The notes beneath the pieces are model-generated. The model saw nothing but the letters and a program-made list of their open reading frames with translations. It was not told where the DNA came from and ran no database searches. Shown here in pieces: positions 11,318-26,645 of a stretch of 64,000 nucleotides of DNA. This DNA comes from Phycisphaerales bacterium UBA2396 (GTDB taxonomy: Bacteria > Planctomycetota > Phycisphaerae > Phycisphaerales > UBA1924). The DNA is taken from contig DDSG01000029.1 of assembly GCA_002343325.1 (NCBI GenBank), positions 1-64,000 on the forward strand. The letters run 5' to 3'. Every line of letters begins with the position of its first letter. Position 1 is the stretch's first letter. The translations under genes were made by a program, and so were the position numbers.

Positions 11318-11572
11318 ATGCCCGTGACCCGTTGCGTGTGCAAGGAAGTGCCGCTGGAACATGTCGCGAGAGAAGCACGCGCAATGCGTGCGCGGGGTTT
11401 GCCTGTGTCGCTCGCCGAACTCTGCGATCGCACGCTCGCGGGCACGGGTTGTGGGACGTGCAGGCCCTATATAGCGCGAGCCGCGATCACGGGCGAATCG
11501 ATCCAACCTGTGATGAGCCCAGCAGACAGCGAGGTCTGGATTCGTCGCCTGTCGGCCGTGGCACATGCATAA
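11318..11572 (+). CDS. BFD-like [2Fe-2S]-binding protein (first copy)
   Basis: An 84-residue protein with the bacterioferritin-associated ferredoxin pattern: CVC at residues 6-8 and CGTC at 45-48, the four ligands expected for a [2Fe-2S] cluster, with a short helical region between. It lies 192 bases after the riboswitch-controlled gene. A GGAAGGAAG RBS precedes the ATG. BFD proteins deliver electrons for iron release from bacterioferritin or act as domains of larger redox enzymes; no bacterioferritin gene is near, so the partner is unknown. A second, divergent copy follows immediately. Confidence 0.8.
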   Translation: MPVTRCVCKEVPLEHVAREARAMRARGLPVSLAELCDRTLAGTGCGTCRPYIARAAITGESIQPVMSPADSEVWIRRLSAVAHA

Positions 11573-11648
11573 ACGATCAACTACTCTGATATTCTCCTTC
11601 TAATGTTCGCTCTGGATGTGAGCGCTTTCGTTCCGATATATTGGGTAC

Positions 11649-11972
11649 GTGCCCGGGGACCATGAACAACAGGCTGTGACGAAGTGCGTCTGCTTCGACG
11701 TGACGTTTGAGGCGTTGCGTTCGCTGTACTACTCGCTGCCCGAATCGCTGCGAACGATCGGCACGCTGCATTCGCGTACCGGCTGTGGCGGTCGGTGCGG
11801 ACTGTGCGTGCCGTACATCCAGGTGGCGATCCGCAGGCAAGTCGACACGCTGCCCGTGATGTGGACGGAGGACTTCCGATCCGAGGGCGTTCATCCCGGC
11901 GCGATCCGTCGGCTGGAAGAGACGATCAAGGAACTGATGGCGGAGTTGTCACAGCAGCCTCAGCCGCGGTGA
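11649..11972 (+). CDS. BFD-like [2Fe-2S]-binding protein (second copy)
   Basis: A 107-residue protein with the same layout as its neighbour: CVC at residues 13-15 and CGLC at 50-53, plus an extra Cys at 46. The C-terminal 45 residues are longer and helical, with several Glu and Gln. It starts at GTG 11649 or at an in-frame GTG at 11676; the ATG at 11662 is out of frame. It is preceded by an unusually AT-rich 76-base spacer, suggesting a separate promoter. It differs enough from the first copy that a recent duplication is unlikely. Confidence 0.75.
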   Translation: MPGDHEQQAVTKCVCFDVTFEALRSLYYSLPESLRTIGTLHSRTGCGGRCGLCVPYIQVAIRRQVDTLPVMWTEDFRSEGVHPGAIRRLEETIKELMAELSQQPQPR

Positions 11973-12013
11973 GCAGTTCGACTCTGATGCTGAGGCGGCC
12001 GGAGTGACCGGAA

Positions 12014-12054
12014 CCAAAAAGAAAGCCGGCCCGCGCGAGAGAGCGCGGGCCGGC
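12014..12054 (-). terminator. Rho-independent terminator of the rpoBC operon
   Basis: A perfect 12-bp stem (GCCGGCCCGCGC at 12025-12036 pairing with 12043-12054) with a 6-base loop, followed on the minus strand by TTTCTTTTTGG. It lies about 20 bases past the rpoC stop codon. Confidence 0.92.
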
Positions 12055-12074
12055 GTGTGATTGACTCGGGCCGA

Positions 12075-16409
<4,335 letters not shown>

Positions 16410-16499
16410 GGTTCGTTCCTTGCCTGCTCAGCCTGATCGGCCGGGTTCTCTGGGTTCGTTGGCGTCTGCTACCGGGGTCGTTTGATCGATGGGCAAGCC

Positions 16500-20345
<3,846 letters not shown>

Positions 20346-20628
20346 GCTTGCCCTCGCCAGAAACGATGCATGCCGCCGGCGGAGAGAACTCCGCCGCGGT
20401 CGATGCAAACCGTGTCGTCAGATCGTTCGAAGTGTCACGCCCGCTGCCGTACCGAGTCAGTGGTGCTTGCCCAGGATCGCCGCCGCTGATTCGTTCGCCT
20501 GCGGGTACGGAAGGCCGCCCCAATCGGCAGAACCCACCAGTCTAAGCACCCCCGCGAGCGGAATCGACAACAATTCTTGAACTTTTCGGCAAAGCACGTG
20601 CCACTTCGGACCGAGTCCCGCAGTTACC
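20346..20628 (-). other. rpoB leader and promoter region, no gene seen
   Basis: About 280 bases without a convincing coding frame. Because a terminator closes the upstream PEP-CTERM gene, the rpoBC promoter should lie here. The best candidate I see is TCGATT, 17 bases, TAGACT, read on the minus strand near 20540-20570; it matches only half of the -35 consensus. No known riboswitch or leader motif recognised. Confidence 0.35.
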
Positions 20629-20670
20629 CAAACAAAAACAAACCGGGCCGACCCTTTCGGATCGGCCCGG
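20629..20670 (-). terminator. Rho-independent terminator after the rplL-rpoB PEP-CTERM gene
   Basis: Hairpin with arms CCGGGCCGA (20643-20651) and TCGGCCCGG (20662-20670), extended by CC/GG pairs around a small loop, then TTTGTTTTTGTTT on the minus strand (20629-20642). It lies 54 bases past the stop codon at 20724. Confidence 0.9.
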
Positions 20671-20723
20671 CAGAATGCTAGCGTTGCTCACGAGATCAGG
20701 GTGTTGATCCCGCGAAGCGGTGC

Positions 20724-21404
20724 TCAGCGACGACGACGGCTGGCGACCAGACCGCCCAGACCCAGAAGGGCCAGAGCGCTCGGGGCCGGGACGACATCGC
20801 CCGACAGGGTGAAGGCCAGATCGGAGGGCCCGCCGAAGATGGCCGTACCAGCAGTCGGGTTCGTCCCGAAGCCGAAACCACCACCCGGGTTGTGGAAGAA
20901 CGACTCGCTGCCGTTGGCGGTGGCCGCCTCGGCCCAGAACCACTGACCACCGCCGGTGAAGGGGCGGTCAACCCACGCCGCCAGCCAGTACGTGCCCGCG
21001 CCGAGCGTCACGCCGGTGAGGTCGAACTGGAGGTCCGAGCCGACCTGAACGCCAACGCCGGCAGCGTAGACCACGCCGGGCGTGTTGCTCGCCACGTCCA
21101 CGATCGCGTAGCGGACCGCGGCATTAAAGCTGCCGTCGCCCGCCTCGACGCCGTAGACCGTCAGCGACGTCAGGTTGTACGCGGACGACAGGGTGAAATC
21201 ATCGAAACCGAGCGTCGAGAAATCAGGGAAGTCGCCGAAGGCCTGCGAGACGCGGCCGATGCCCGTGCCGGCAGGCTGCTGATCGATGATCGTCGAACGC
21301 TGCGACGCGCCACCCGTGACCGCGCCCTGGCCGGACGTGGTGGGGTTGGCGACAGCGACGCCGGCGAGACCGGCCACGGAAACGAGAGCGAGCAAACGAG
21401 TCAT
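20724..21404 (-). CDS. PEP-CTERM protein inserted between rplL and rpoB
   Basis: A 226-residue exported protein with a signal peptide (residues 1-19, ending VANP), a beta-rich domain with several Trp and Phe residues near its end, and the anchor VPAPSALALLGLGG followed by an Arg cluster. Its last 25 residues differ from those of the protein at 1653-2303 in about two positions. I start it at 21404 (RBS GGAGAGGT 6 bases upstream) because the signal peptide begins there; the frame is open 20 codons further. It carries its own promoter and terminator and is unrelated to its ribosomal-protein and RNA-polymerase neighbours. Confidence 0.93.
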   Translation of the reverse strand: MTRLLALVSVAGLAGVAVANPTTSGQGAVTGGASQRSTIIDQQPAGTGIGRVSQAFGDFPDFSTLGFDDFTLSSAYNLTSLTVYGVEAGDGSFNAAVRYAIVDVASNTPGVVYAAGVGVQVGSDLQFDLTGVTLGAGTYWLAAWVDRPFTGGGQWFWAEAATANGSESFFHNPGGGFGFGTNPTAGTAIFGGPSDLAFTLSGDVVPAPSALALLGLGGLVASRRRR

Positions 21405-21526
21405 GTCTACCTCTCCTTCAAAGAGCGAACCCCACGCCACATGGCGGGGGCCAACAAACCTCATGCTCGAAGGAGTGGGCCGCGCAACGCGCGCGGGTCT
21501 TGTCCCTCTCTCCCTCGGGCTGTGTC

Positions 21527-21555
21527 AATCTATCCGACCCCTGAGAAGGTGTCAA
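21527..21555 (-). promoter_or_regulatory. Sigma-70-type promoter of the rplL-rpoB PEP-CTERM gene
   Basis: Read on the minus strand: a perfect TTGACA (21550-21555), exactly 17 bases, then TAGATT (21527-21532, four of six consensus bases). It lies between the rplL terminator and the PEP-CTERM start, giving a leader of roughly 115 bases. One of the best-matching promoters in the window. Confidence 0.75.
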
Positions 21556-21645
21556 GCGATTCATGAAGTCCCCAGCAACTCCTCACCGCCGCTGCCAGCT
21601 CAATCCCACGAGCAAGCCGTTCTCGGACGACCGAAACGCCGCGGA

Positions 21646-21677
21646 AATGAAAAAACCCCGGGATATCCCGGGGTTTT
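21646..21677 (-). terminator. Terminator at the end of rplL
   Basis: A perfect palindrome AACCCCGGGATATCCCGGGGTT with flanking A and T runs (AAAAA on the left, TTTT on the right), so it can act in both directions. For the minus-strand operon, GGGGTTTTTTCA follows the stem. It lies 24 bases past the rplL stop codon. Confidence 0.88.
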
Positions 21678-21700
21678 GTGTGCCTTGTTGGGGCAGAAAC

Positions 21701-22090
21701 TCAGGCGAGCTCGACGGTGGCGCCGGCCTCGGTGAGGGTCTTCTGGAGCTTCTCGGCCTCGGCCTTGTCGACGCCCTGCTTGACGGCCTTGCCCGGGGCG
21801 TCCACGAAGGCCTTCGCCTCCGCCAGACCCAGGCCCGTCGCCTCGCGGACGACCTTGATGACGCCGATCTTCTTGGCGGCGTCGACCGCCTTGAGGATCA
21901 CGTCGAAGGAGGTCTTCTCCTCGGCCTTGGGAGCGGCAGCAGCAGCGGCCGCGACAACGACACCACCGCCCGCGGCGGCCTCGATGCCGTACTTGTCCTT
22001 CATGTACTTCCCGAGCTCGACCGCGTCCTTGAGGGACAGGCCGGCGAGTTTGTCACCCAGTTCAGCGATGTGCGTAGCAACGTCGGACAT
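21701..22090 (-). CDS. rplL: 50S ribosomal protein L7/L12
   Basis: Stalk protein that recruits translation factors to the ribosome; 129 residues. It has the helical N-terminal dimerisation domain, an Ala/Gly/Val-rich hinge (about residues 41-55) and the C-terminal domain with the conserved [19 protein letters not shown] and [12 protein letters not shown] blocks. RBS AAGGAAG precedes the ATG. It lies 165 bases after rplJ, with a terminator after it. Confidence 0.99.
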   Translation of the reverse strand: MSDVATHIAELGDKLAGLSLKDAVELGKYMKDKYGIEAAAGGGVVVAAAAAAAPKAEEKTSFDVILKAVDAAKKIGVIKVVREATGLGLAEAKAFVDAPGKAVKQGVDKAEAEKLQKTLTEAGATVELA

Positions 22091-22221
22091 GGAAACTTCC
22101 TTTCCTGCCGCGGAGGATGCCCCCCGCGTCGAACACTCCTGAGAGGGGCCGAAACACTCGGCCTTTACCCCGGACACGCCGGGCCAGTCGGGAGCTGATC
22201 TGCTTGCAAACCAACCACTGC

Positions 22222-22252
22222 GGATCGACCGACCCATCCGGATCGGCCGACC
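22222..22252. repeat. 13-bp direct repeat in the rplJ-rplL spacer
   Basis: GGATCGACCGACC (22222-22234) and GGATCGGCCGACC (22240-22252) differ at one base and lie 18 bases apart, right at the end of rplJ. No function recognised; it could be a remnant of slippage or part of an RNA structure in the spacer. Confidence 0.5.
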
Positions 22253-22255
22253 TGA

Positions 22256-22801
22256 TCAACCAACCTTCGCGATCGTCTCGCCCTTTTCGAGCTTCTGCTC
22301 GATGGCCTTGACGATCCCCGCGACGTTCGAGCCGGGGCCCTTGATCGCGCCCAGGAGCTTGCGCCCGGGGCTGATGACCAGGGTGACCGCCTGCCCGATC
22401 GCCTCGTCCCGCGTGGGGAACTTGGACAGCTCGGTCACGCCGGCCTTGCCGGAGTAGAGCGTCCCGTCGAGCACCGCGCCCTTGAGCTCAAGGGCGGGCA
22501 TCTTCTCGACGAACTTGCAGACTTCGCGGGCGATCTCAACGACGGACTGACCGCCGTACGCCACCGCGCTGGATCCGCCCAGGAGCCCGGCGAGCGGGGA
22601 AAGCCCCGTCCCCTCGAACACCTTGGCGGCAAGCGCGTTGCGGACGACCGTCACGCGGATCTTCTTCTTCGAGAGCTCGCTGCGCAGCTTGACCTGATCC
22701 TTGGACTTCAGCCCGCGGATCCCGATCAGCAGCCCGTCGCTGCTCTCGCCCAGGCGGGACTTGTAATCCCGCATCATGATGGACTTGATGGTCTTGGACA
22801 T
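22256..22801 (-). CDS. rplJ: 50S ribosomal protein L10
   Basis: Anchors the L7/L12 stalk to 23S rRNA and, in many bacteria, represses its own operon. The 181-residue protein has the typical N-terminal half (LIGIRGLKSKDQVKLRSELSK), the LAGLLGGSSAVAYGG block and a C-terminal amphipathic helix for L12 binding. RBS GAGGTGA precedes the ATG. It lies 35 bases after rplA. Confidence 0.98.
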   Translation of the reverse strand: MSKTIKSIMMRDYKSRLGESSDGLLIGIRGLKSKDQVKLRSELSKKKIRVTVVRNALAAKVFEGTGLSPLAGLLGGSSAVAYGGQSVVEIAREVCKFVEKMPALELKGAVLDGTLYSGKAGVTELSKFPTRDEAIGQAVTLVISPGRKLLGAIKGPGSNVAGIVKAIEQKLEKGETIAKVG

Positions 22802-22836
22802 GGTTCACCTCGCGGCGCCGAGCCGGCGCTTGTGCG

Positions 22837-23535
22837 TTACTCGGCAGCCACTGCGGACACGTACTTGATCTGAACACTCGGCGTCATCGCCCCGCTCACC
22901 ACGACCTTCTTGATGTACGTCCCCTTCACCGTCGAAGGACGAATCTTCTCGATGGCCTTGATGAAGTGCTCGATGTTCTCGGCGAGCGCCTCGGGGGCGA
23001 AGCTCATCTTCCCCACCACCGCATGGACGTTCCCGCCCTTGTCGGTGCGGTACTCGACCTTGCCGGCCGCGTACTCCTTCACCGCCTCGGGGACGTTCGT
23101 CGACACTGTGCCGGCCTTGGGGCTGGGCATCAGGCCCTTGGGGCCCAGGACCTTACCCAGACGCGACACGATGCGCATCATGTCGGGCGACGCGACCGCA
23201 ACGTCAAAGTCCATCCAGCCCTTCTCGATCTCCGCCACCAGCTCTTCGCCGCCGGCCTTGATCGCGCCCGCCGCCATCGCCTTGGGGGCGATGTCGCTCT
23301 GGCAGAAGGCCACCACGCGCTTCGTCTTGCCGATGCCCTTGGGCAGGCTGATCGAACCACGCAACGCCTGATCCGCCTGCGCCGGGTCAACGCCCAGGTG
23401 CATGCAGATGTTCACGGTCTGATCGAACTTGGGCGCCTTGAACTTCTTCAGCGCCTGCACCGCTTCCGAGGCCGGCAGAGACTGAGCCGGGACCAGGGCC
23501 GCGTTCGCCTTTGCTCGCTTGTTGATTCGCGACAT
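22837..23535 (-). CDS. rplA: 50S ribosomal protein L1
   Basis: Binds 23S rRNA at the mobile L1 stalk used for tRNA exit; 232 residues, normal length. Conserved blocks are visible: the LGVDPAQADQ and GSISLPKGIGK segments of the first half, the LGKVLGPKGLMPSPKAGTV signature and the C-terminal VKGTYIKKVVVS strand. It starts four bases after the rplK stop, consistent with coupled translation. Confidence 0.99.
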   Translation of the reverse strand: MSRINKRAKANAALVPAQSLPASEAVQALKKFKAPKFDQTVNICMHLGVDPAQADQALRGSISLPKGIGKTKRVVAFCQSDIAPKAMAAGAIKAGGEELVAEIEKGWMDFDVAVASPDMMRIVSRLGKVLGPKGLMPSPKAGTVSTNVPEAVKEYAAGKVEYRTDKGGNVHAVVGKMSFAPEALAENIEHFIKAIEKIRPSTVKGTYIKKVVVSGAMTPSVQIKYVSAVAAE

Positions 23536-23539
23536 GGGT

Positions 23540-23971
23540 TCAGCCCTCCACCACGGTAATGCCCATCGAACGGGCCGTGCCCTCGATGATGCGGATGGCC
23601 GCCTCGGGTGACCCGGCGTTCAGGTCCGCCGCCTTCACGTCGGCGATCTTCTTGCACTGGCTCTTGGTGATCTTCCCGACCTTGTTCTTGTTCGGGACGC
23701 CCGAGCCCTTCTCGACGCCCGCCGCTTCCTTGATCAGGACGCTCGCCGGGCTCGACTTGATCTCAAGCTCGAAGCTCTTGTCGCTGTACAGCGTGACCAA
23801 CGCCACAACGATCTTGCCCTTAAAGGCCTGCGTCGCCGCGTTGAACTTCTGCGTGAACTGCCCGGGGTTGACACCCTTGGAGCCCAGCACGGGACCCAGA
23901 GGCGGTGCAGGCGTCGCCTGCCCACCGGGCGCCATCACCTTGAAAACGTTGATGACTTCTTTCTTGGCCAT
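23540..23971 (-). CDS. rplK: 50S ribosomal protein L11
   Basis: Forms the base of the L7/L12 stalk with 23S rRNA and takes part in factor binding and stringent response; 143 residues. The PGGQATPAPPLGPVLGSKGVN block and the C-terminal GTARSMGI motif are standard. The ATG at 23971 has a strong GGGAGGTGAGG site; the frame is open 15 codons upstream but without support. It is the first gene of the cluster: nusG and secE, usually upstream, are absent here. Confidence 0.99.
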   Translation of the reverse strand: MAKKEVINVFKVMAPGGQATPAPPLGPVLGSKGVNPGQFTQKFNAATQAFKGKIVVALVTLYSDKSFELEIKSSPASVLIKEAAGVEKGSGVPNKNKVGKITKSQCKKIADVKAADLNAGSPEAAIRIIEGTARSMGITVVEG

Positions 23972-24111
23972 TGTCCTCACCTCCCACCGGCCGTGGAACG
24001 GGATTGCCCGGTCCAACCGCGGCCCCTGGCTTCGAGGGCCGCCGGCTCGGTGGTTCTGACGGTTCCACCCTGATTGTCACCCCGGGCACGCGCCCGAAGA
24101 GAGGGGCCTCA

Positions 24112-24140
24112 ACACTAGCCCTCCACCCCTCGGCAAACAA
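24112..24140 (-). promoter_or_regulatory. Candidate promoter of the rplKAJL operon
   Basis: Minus strand TTGTTT (24135-24140), 17 bases, TAGTGT (24112-24117). Both boxes match the consensus in only three positions, but spacing is ideal and it lies about 140 bases upstream of rplK, in the only spacer available. Confidence 0.35.
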
Positions 24141-24182
24141 CCCTCCCACTCTGTTCTGACACCCACATCCCCCTCCCACGCC

Positions 24183-25136
24183 TTACTTCACACCCTGTTC
24201 TGGAGAACCCGGGCCGGGCTGCGGCGGCGACTTTGGTGCCGCCGCTTCCTGTGGCTTGATGTCCGCCGGTTTATTCCTGCGCGGATCGACCGCGGCGATC
24301 GCCGCCGCGAATCGGTCCGCGATCTCACGCTCCAACCCGGCCTCTCTCGCCCGTTCAAGGGGCTTGGTCGCCAGCGCGAGGCGTCCCTCGCTCTGAAGCA
24401 GAACGACCACGGCGAGCCACGCCGACGCCGACTTGGTCCGGTTCGCGTGCTTGGTCGCCTCGACGACCATGTCGCGGATCCGGCCGGCGTCCTGACCGGT
24501 TGAAGATCCCTCGAACGGGCGATCGACCAAGGTCGGGTCCTTCCGGTAGATCTCCCGCCACAGGGCGACGGCGTCGTCGAGCTGCTTGGATTCGAGCAGG
24601 GCCGCCCCGTACTGGCGGGTGGCGTCGAGATCGCTCGGATTCTCCTTCAGGTGGATCCGAAACTGGGTACGTGCCTCGTCGAAGTTCCTCTGACGAACCG
24701 CGGTCCGGGCTTGCTCGATCGGGGGAGGTGGAGGGGGCGGGGGTTGCTTGTCCAGTTCCTCGCGGATCTGCTTCATGACGGCGGCGTTCATGCCGGGGAC
24801 GAGGTTGGCGTCGGAGGTTCGCGGGATGAAGCCCGTGACCTGCGGGTATTGGCGGTTCCATTCGCGTTGGTAGTAGACGGGGTAGCCCCATCCGCCGGCC
24901 CAGCCGTTGTTGAGCCAGCCGGAGCCGTTGGACCAGATGGTGGTTTGGCCGGTGCAGGTGCTGCCCCAGTTGATGTTGTTGTTGAGGTTGAAGCCGAGGC
25001 TCCATTTGCGGCCGGTGTACGAGCCGCTGAGGTTGAAGCCAGAGTTGTTGTTCTTGGATTGTGCGAAGGCGGGAATCGCAGGGAGGAGCGACAGACCCGC
25101 GGCAAAGAGCAAGGGCAGGTAACCGCGCGTGTTCAT
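24183..25136 (-). CDS. Exported TPR-like repeat protein
   Basis: A 317-residue protein with a signal peptide (residues 1-25, ending AFAQ). An Asn/Gly/Trp-rich region (about 26-100) follows, then a poly-Pro run near residue 125, then helical repeats of the TPR kind (from EQARTAVRQRNFDEARTQF onward, about 130-290), and a Pro/Ala-rich end. The region is thus a secreted scaffold. I start it at 25136 since the signal peptide begins there; the frame extends far upstream into the lipoprotein's region. No specific function visible; it is divergent from the lipoprotein at 25244. Confidence 0.8.
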   Translation of the reverse strand: MNTRGYLPLLFAAGLSLLPAIPAFAQSKNNNSGFNLSGSYTGRKWSLGFNLNNNINWGSTCTGQTTIWSNGSGWLNNGWAGGWGYPVYYQREWNRQYPQVTGFIPRTSDANLVPGMNAAVMKQIREELDKQPPPPPPPPIEQARTAVRQRNFDEARTQFRIHLKENPSDLDATRQYGAALLESKQLDDAVALWREIYRKDPTLVDRPFEGSSTGQDAGRIRDMVVEATKHANRTKSASAWLAVVVLLQSEGRLALATKPLERAREAGLEREIADRFAAAIAAVDPRRNKPADIKPQEAAAPKSPPQPGPGSPEQGVK

Positions 25137-25243
25137 TGGGGAACTCCGATCTGGAAGGGGCCCAGTGCGATAGTACGAGCGAGCGGCGTGCGGGTTCCCG
25201 TGGGAATCGTGCTGGGGCGATCGGGTTCGGCTAGGGTTTCGGC

Positions 25244-25897
25244 ATGAGAACGAACGACAGCGGCGGAGCAGCGGGGTGGGGCGCGGGGCTGATGCTGATG
25301 TCGGTCGCGTGTGTGATCGGGGGTTGCGGCGTGGTGTCGAGTGATCGGCTGGTGACCCGCTCGACGGGGACGAACACGGCGCTGATGCCGACGGTGCGGG
25401 CGGTGGTGTATCGGGCGACGGACCGGAGCACGGCGGATATCTACCTGACGGACCTGCCGGCGAACGCACCGGAGGCCGATTGGACGACGCTCGAGGGGAC
25501 GCTGGTGCATCTGCACGTGTTCATTCGGCCGCGGGCTGGGCGGACGCCGATCGCGGATTCGGCGTGCAGTTTCACGCTTCGGCAGTTCGTGCTGGCGGGC
25601 GGGCAGGTCGGGGTATATGGCGGGGGAGGCTTCTTTCTGCCCAAGGAAGCGATCGGCTCGGAGGAGATGCGGGTGGAGTTCAACGGCGCGACGCTGAGGC
25701 TGAATGCAGCGACGGCGGGGTTTCAGGATCTGCTGGGCCCGAGCACGATGGACGCGTCGTGGACAGCGACGCGGGACGACGCCGCGGCGGCGGGTTGGGC
25801 GCGTCTGGCGGGACGGCTGATGGAGGAAGCTGCTCGCGGGGGCGGGGCGAGCGTGGGCCCGGCGGCGGGGTCAGACGCCGGCGGCGGGGGGCGCTGA
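25244..25897 (+). CDS. Putative lipoprotein, function unknown
   Basis: A 217-residue product with an N-terminal hydrophobic stretch that ends in IGGC, a lipobox around residue 28, so a probable outer-membrane or periplasmic lipoprotein. The mature part holds one beta-rich domain (about 45-180) with a Gly-rich turn (VYGGGGFFLP) and an Ala/Gly tail. Its last 27 bases overlap the 3' end of phoU on the other strand. I do not recognise the family. Confidence 0.75.
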   Translation: MRTNDSGGAAGWGAGLMLMSVACVIGGCGVVSSDRLVTRSTGTNTALMPTVRAVVYRATDRSTADIYLTDLPANAPEADWTTLEGTLVHLHVFIRPRAGRTPIADSACSFTLRQFVLAGGQVGVYGGGGFFLPKEAIGSEEMRVEFNGATLRLNAATAGFQDLLGPSTMDASWTATRDDAAAAGWARLAGRLMEEAARGGGASVGPAAGSDAGGGGR

Positions 25898-26611
25898 CTT
25901 GTCGCGGTGGCGGACGATTTTGCCGGTCACGAGGTAGATGAGGTCCTCGGCGATGTTCTTCATGAGATCGCCGACGCGTTCGAGTTCGCGTCCGACACGC
26001 GCGATGTGGAGCCCGATGGCGAGGGCGGCGTCGGTCTTGCCCTCGGCCTTCATCATCTCGATGACTTCCTCGAAAAGGCGCCGGTCGAGCTGATCGATGG
26101 TTTCGTCGGCCTCAACGAGCCGGCTGGCGGCCTGGGCGTCCTCGTCGAGCACGGCGCGGAGCAGCTCGTGGCACTGCATGGGCAATCGCTGGCCGAGATC
26201 GCGCAACGCGGTGGGCCACTGGGGCACCACGCCCGGGGGGAGCTTTTTGGCGATGCGGTTGGCGATCTTGGCGATCCCGGTGGCGTGATCGGCGACGCGC
26301 TCGATGTCGGCGTTGACCTTGAGGACGAAAGTGATGGTGCGGAAGTCGCGTGCGAAGGCGTGCTGGAGGGCGAGGATCTCGAAGCCCTCCTGCTCGATGG
26401 CGACCTCCTCGCGGTCGACCTGGTCGTCCTCCTGGCGGACGAGCTTGGCGCCGGCGGTGTCGAGAGTCCAGAGGGCGTCGAGCGCGGACTCGAGCATGCC
26501 GATGGCGAGCGTGGCCTCGCGCACAAGGCGACGCTTGAGCAGGATGATGCGGCGTTCGAAGACGTGCGAGCCGGGTTCGTTGGGTTCGTTGCCTTGTTGG
26601 AATGTGCTCAT
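25871..26611 (-). CDS. phoU: Phosphate transport system regulator PhoU
   Basis: A 246-residue helical-bundle protein with two PhoU repeats. Each holds the metal-binding type signature: ADIERVADHATGIAKIANR in the first and VGRELERVGDLMKNIAEDL in the second. PhoU links the PstSCAB transporter to the PhoR kinase to hold the pho response off when phosphate is plentiful. The start at 26611 is the Met that begins the conserved part; the in-frame extension upstream runs into the neighbouring purC. No pst genes are nearby. Confidence 0.93.
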   Translation of the reverse strand: MSTFQQGNEPNEPGSHVFERRIILLKRRLVREATLAIGMLESALDALWTLDTAGAKLVRQEDDQVDREEVAIEQEGFEILALQHAFARDFRTITFVLKVNADIERVADHATGIAKIANRIAKKLPPGVVPQWPTALRDLGQRLPMQCHELLRAVLDEDAQAASRLVEADETIDQLDRRLFEEVIEMMKAEGKTDAALAIGLHIARVGRELERVGDLMKNIAEDLIYLVTGKIVRHRDKSAPPAAGV

Positions 26612-26645
26612 CGTGCCGATCGGCTCCTCGGGAGGGTGCACAACA

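Noticed and set aside
20346..20723. Possible structural RNA gene (RNase P, 6S, tmRNA) in the widest spacer
   Set aside because: No conserved core sequences; the spacer holds a clear terminator and the expected rpoB promoter region.
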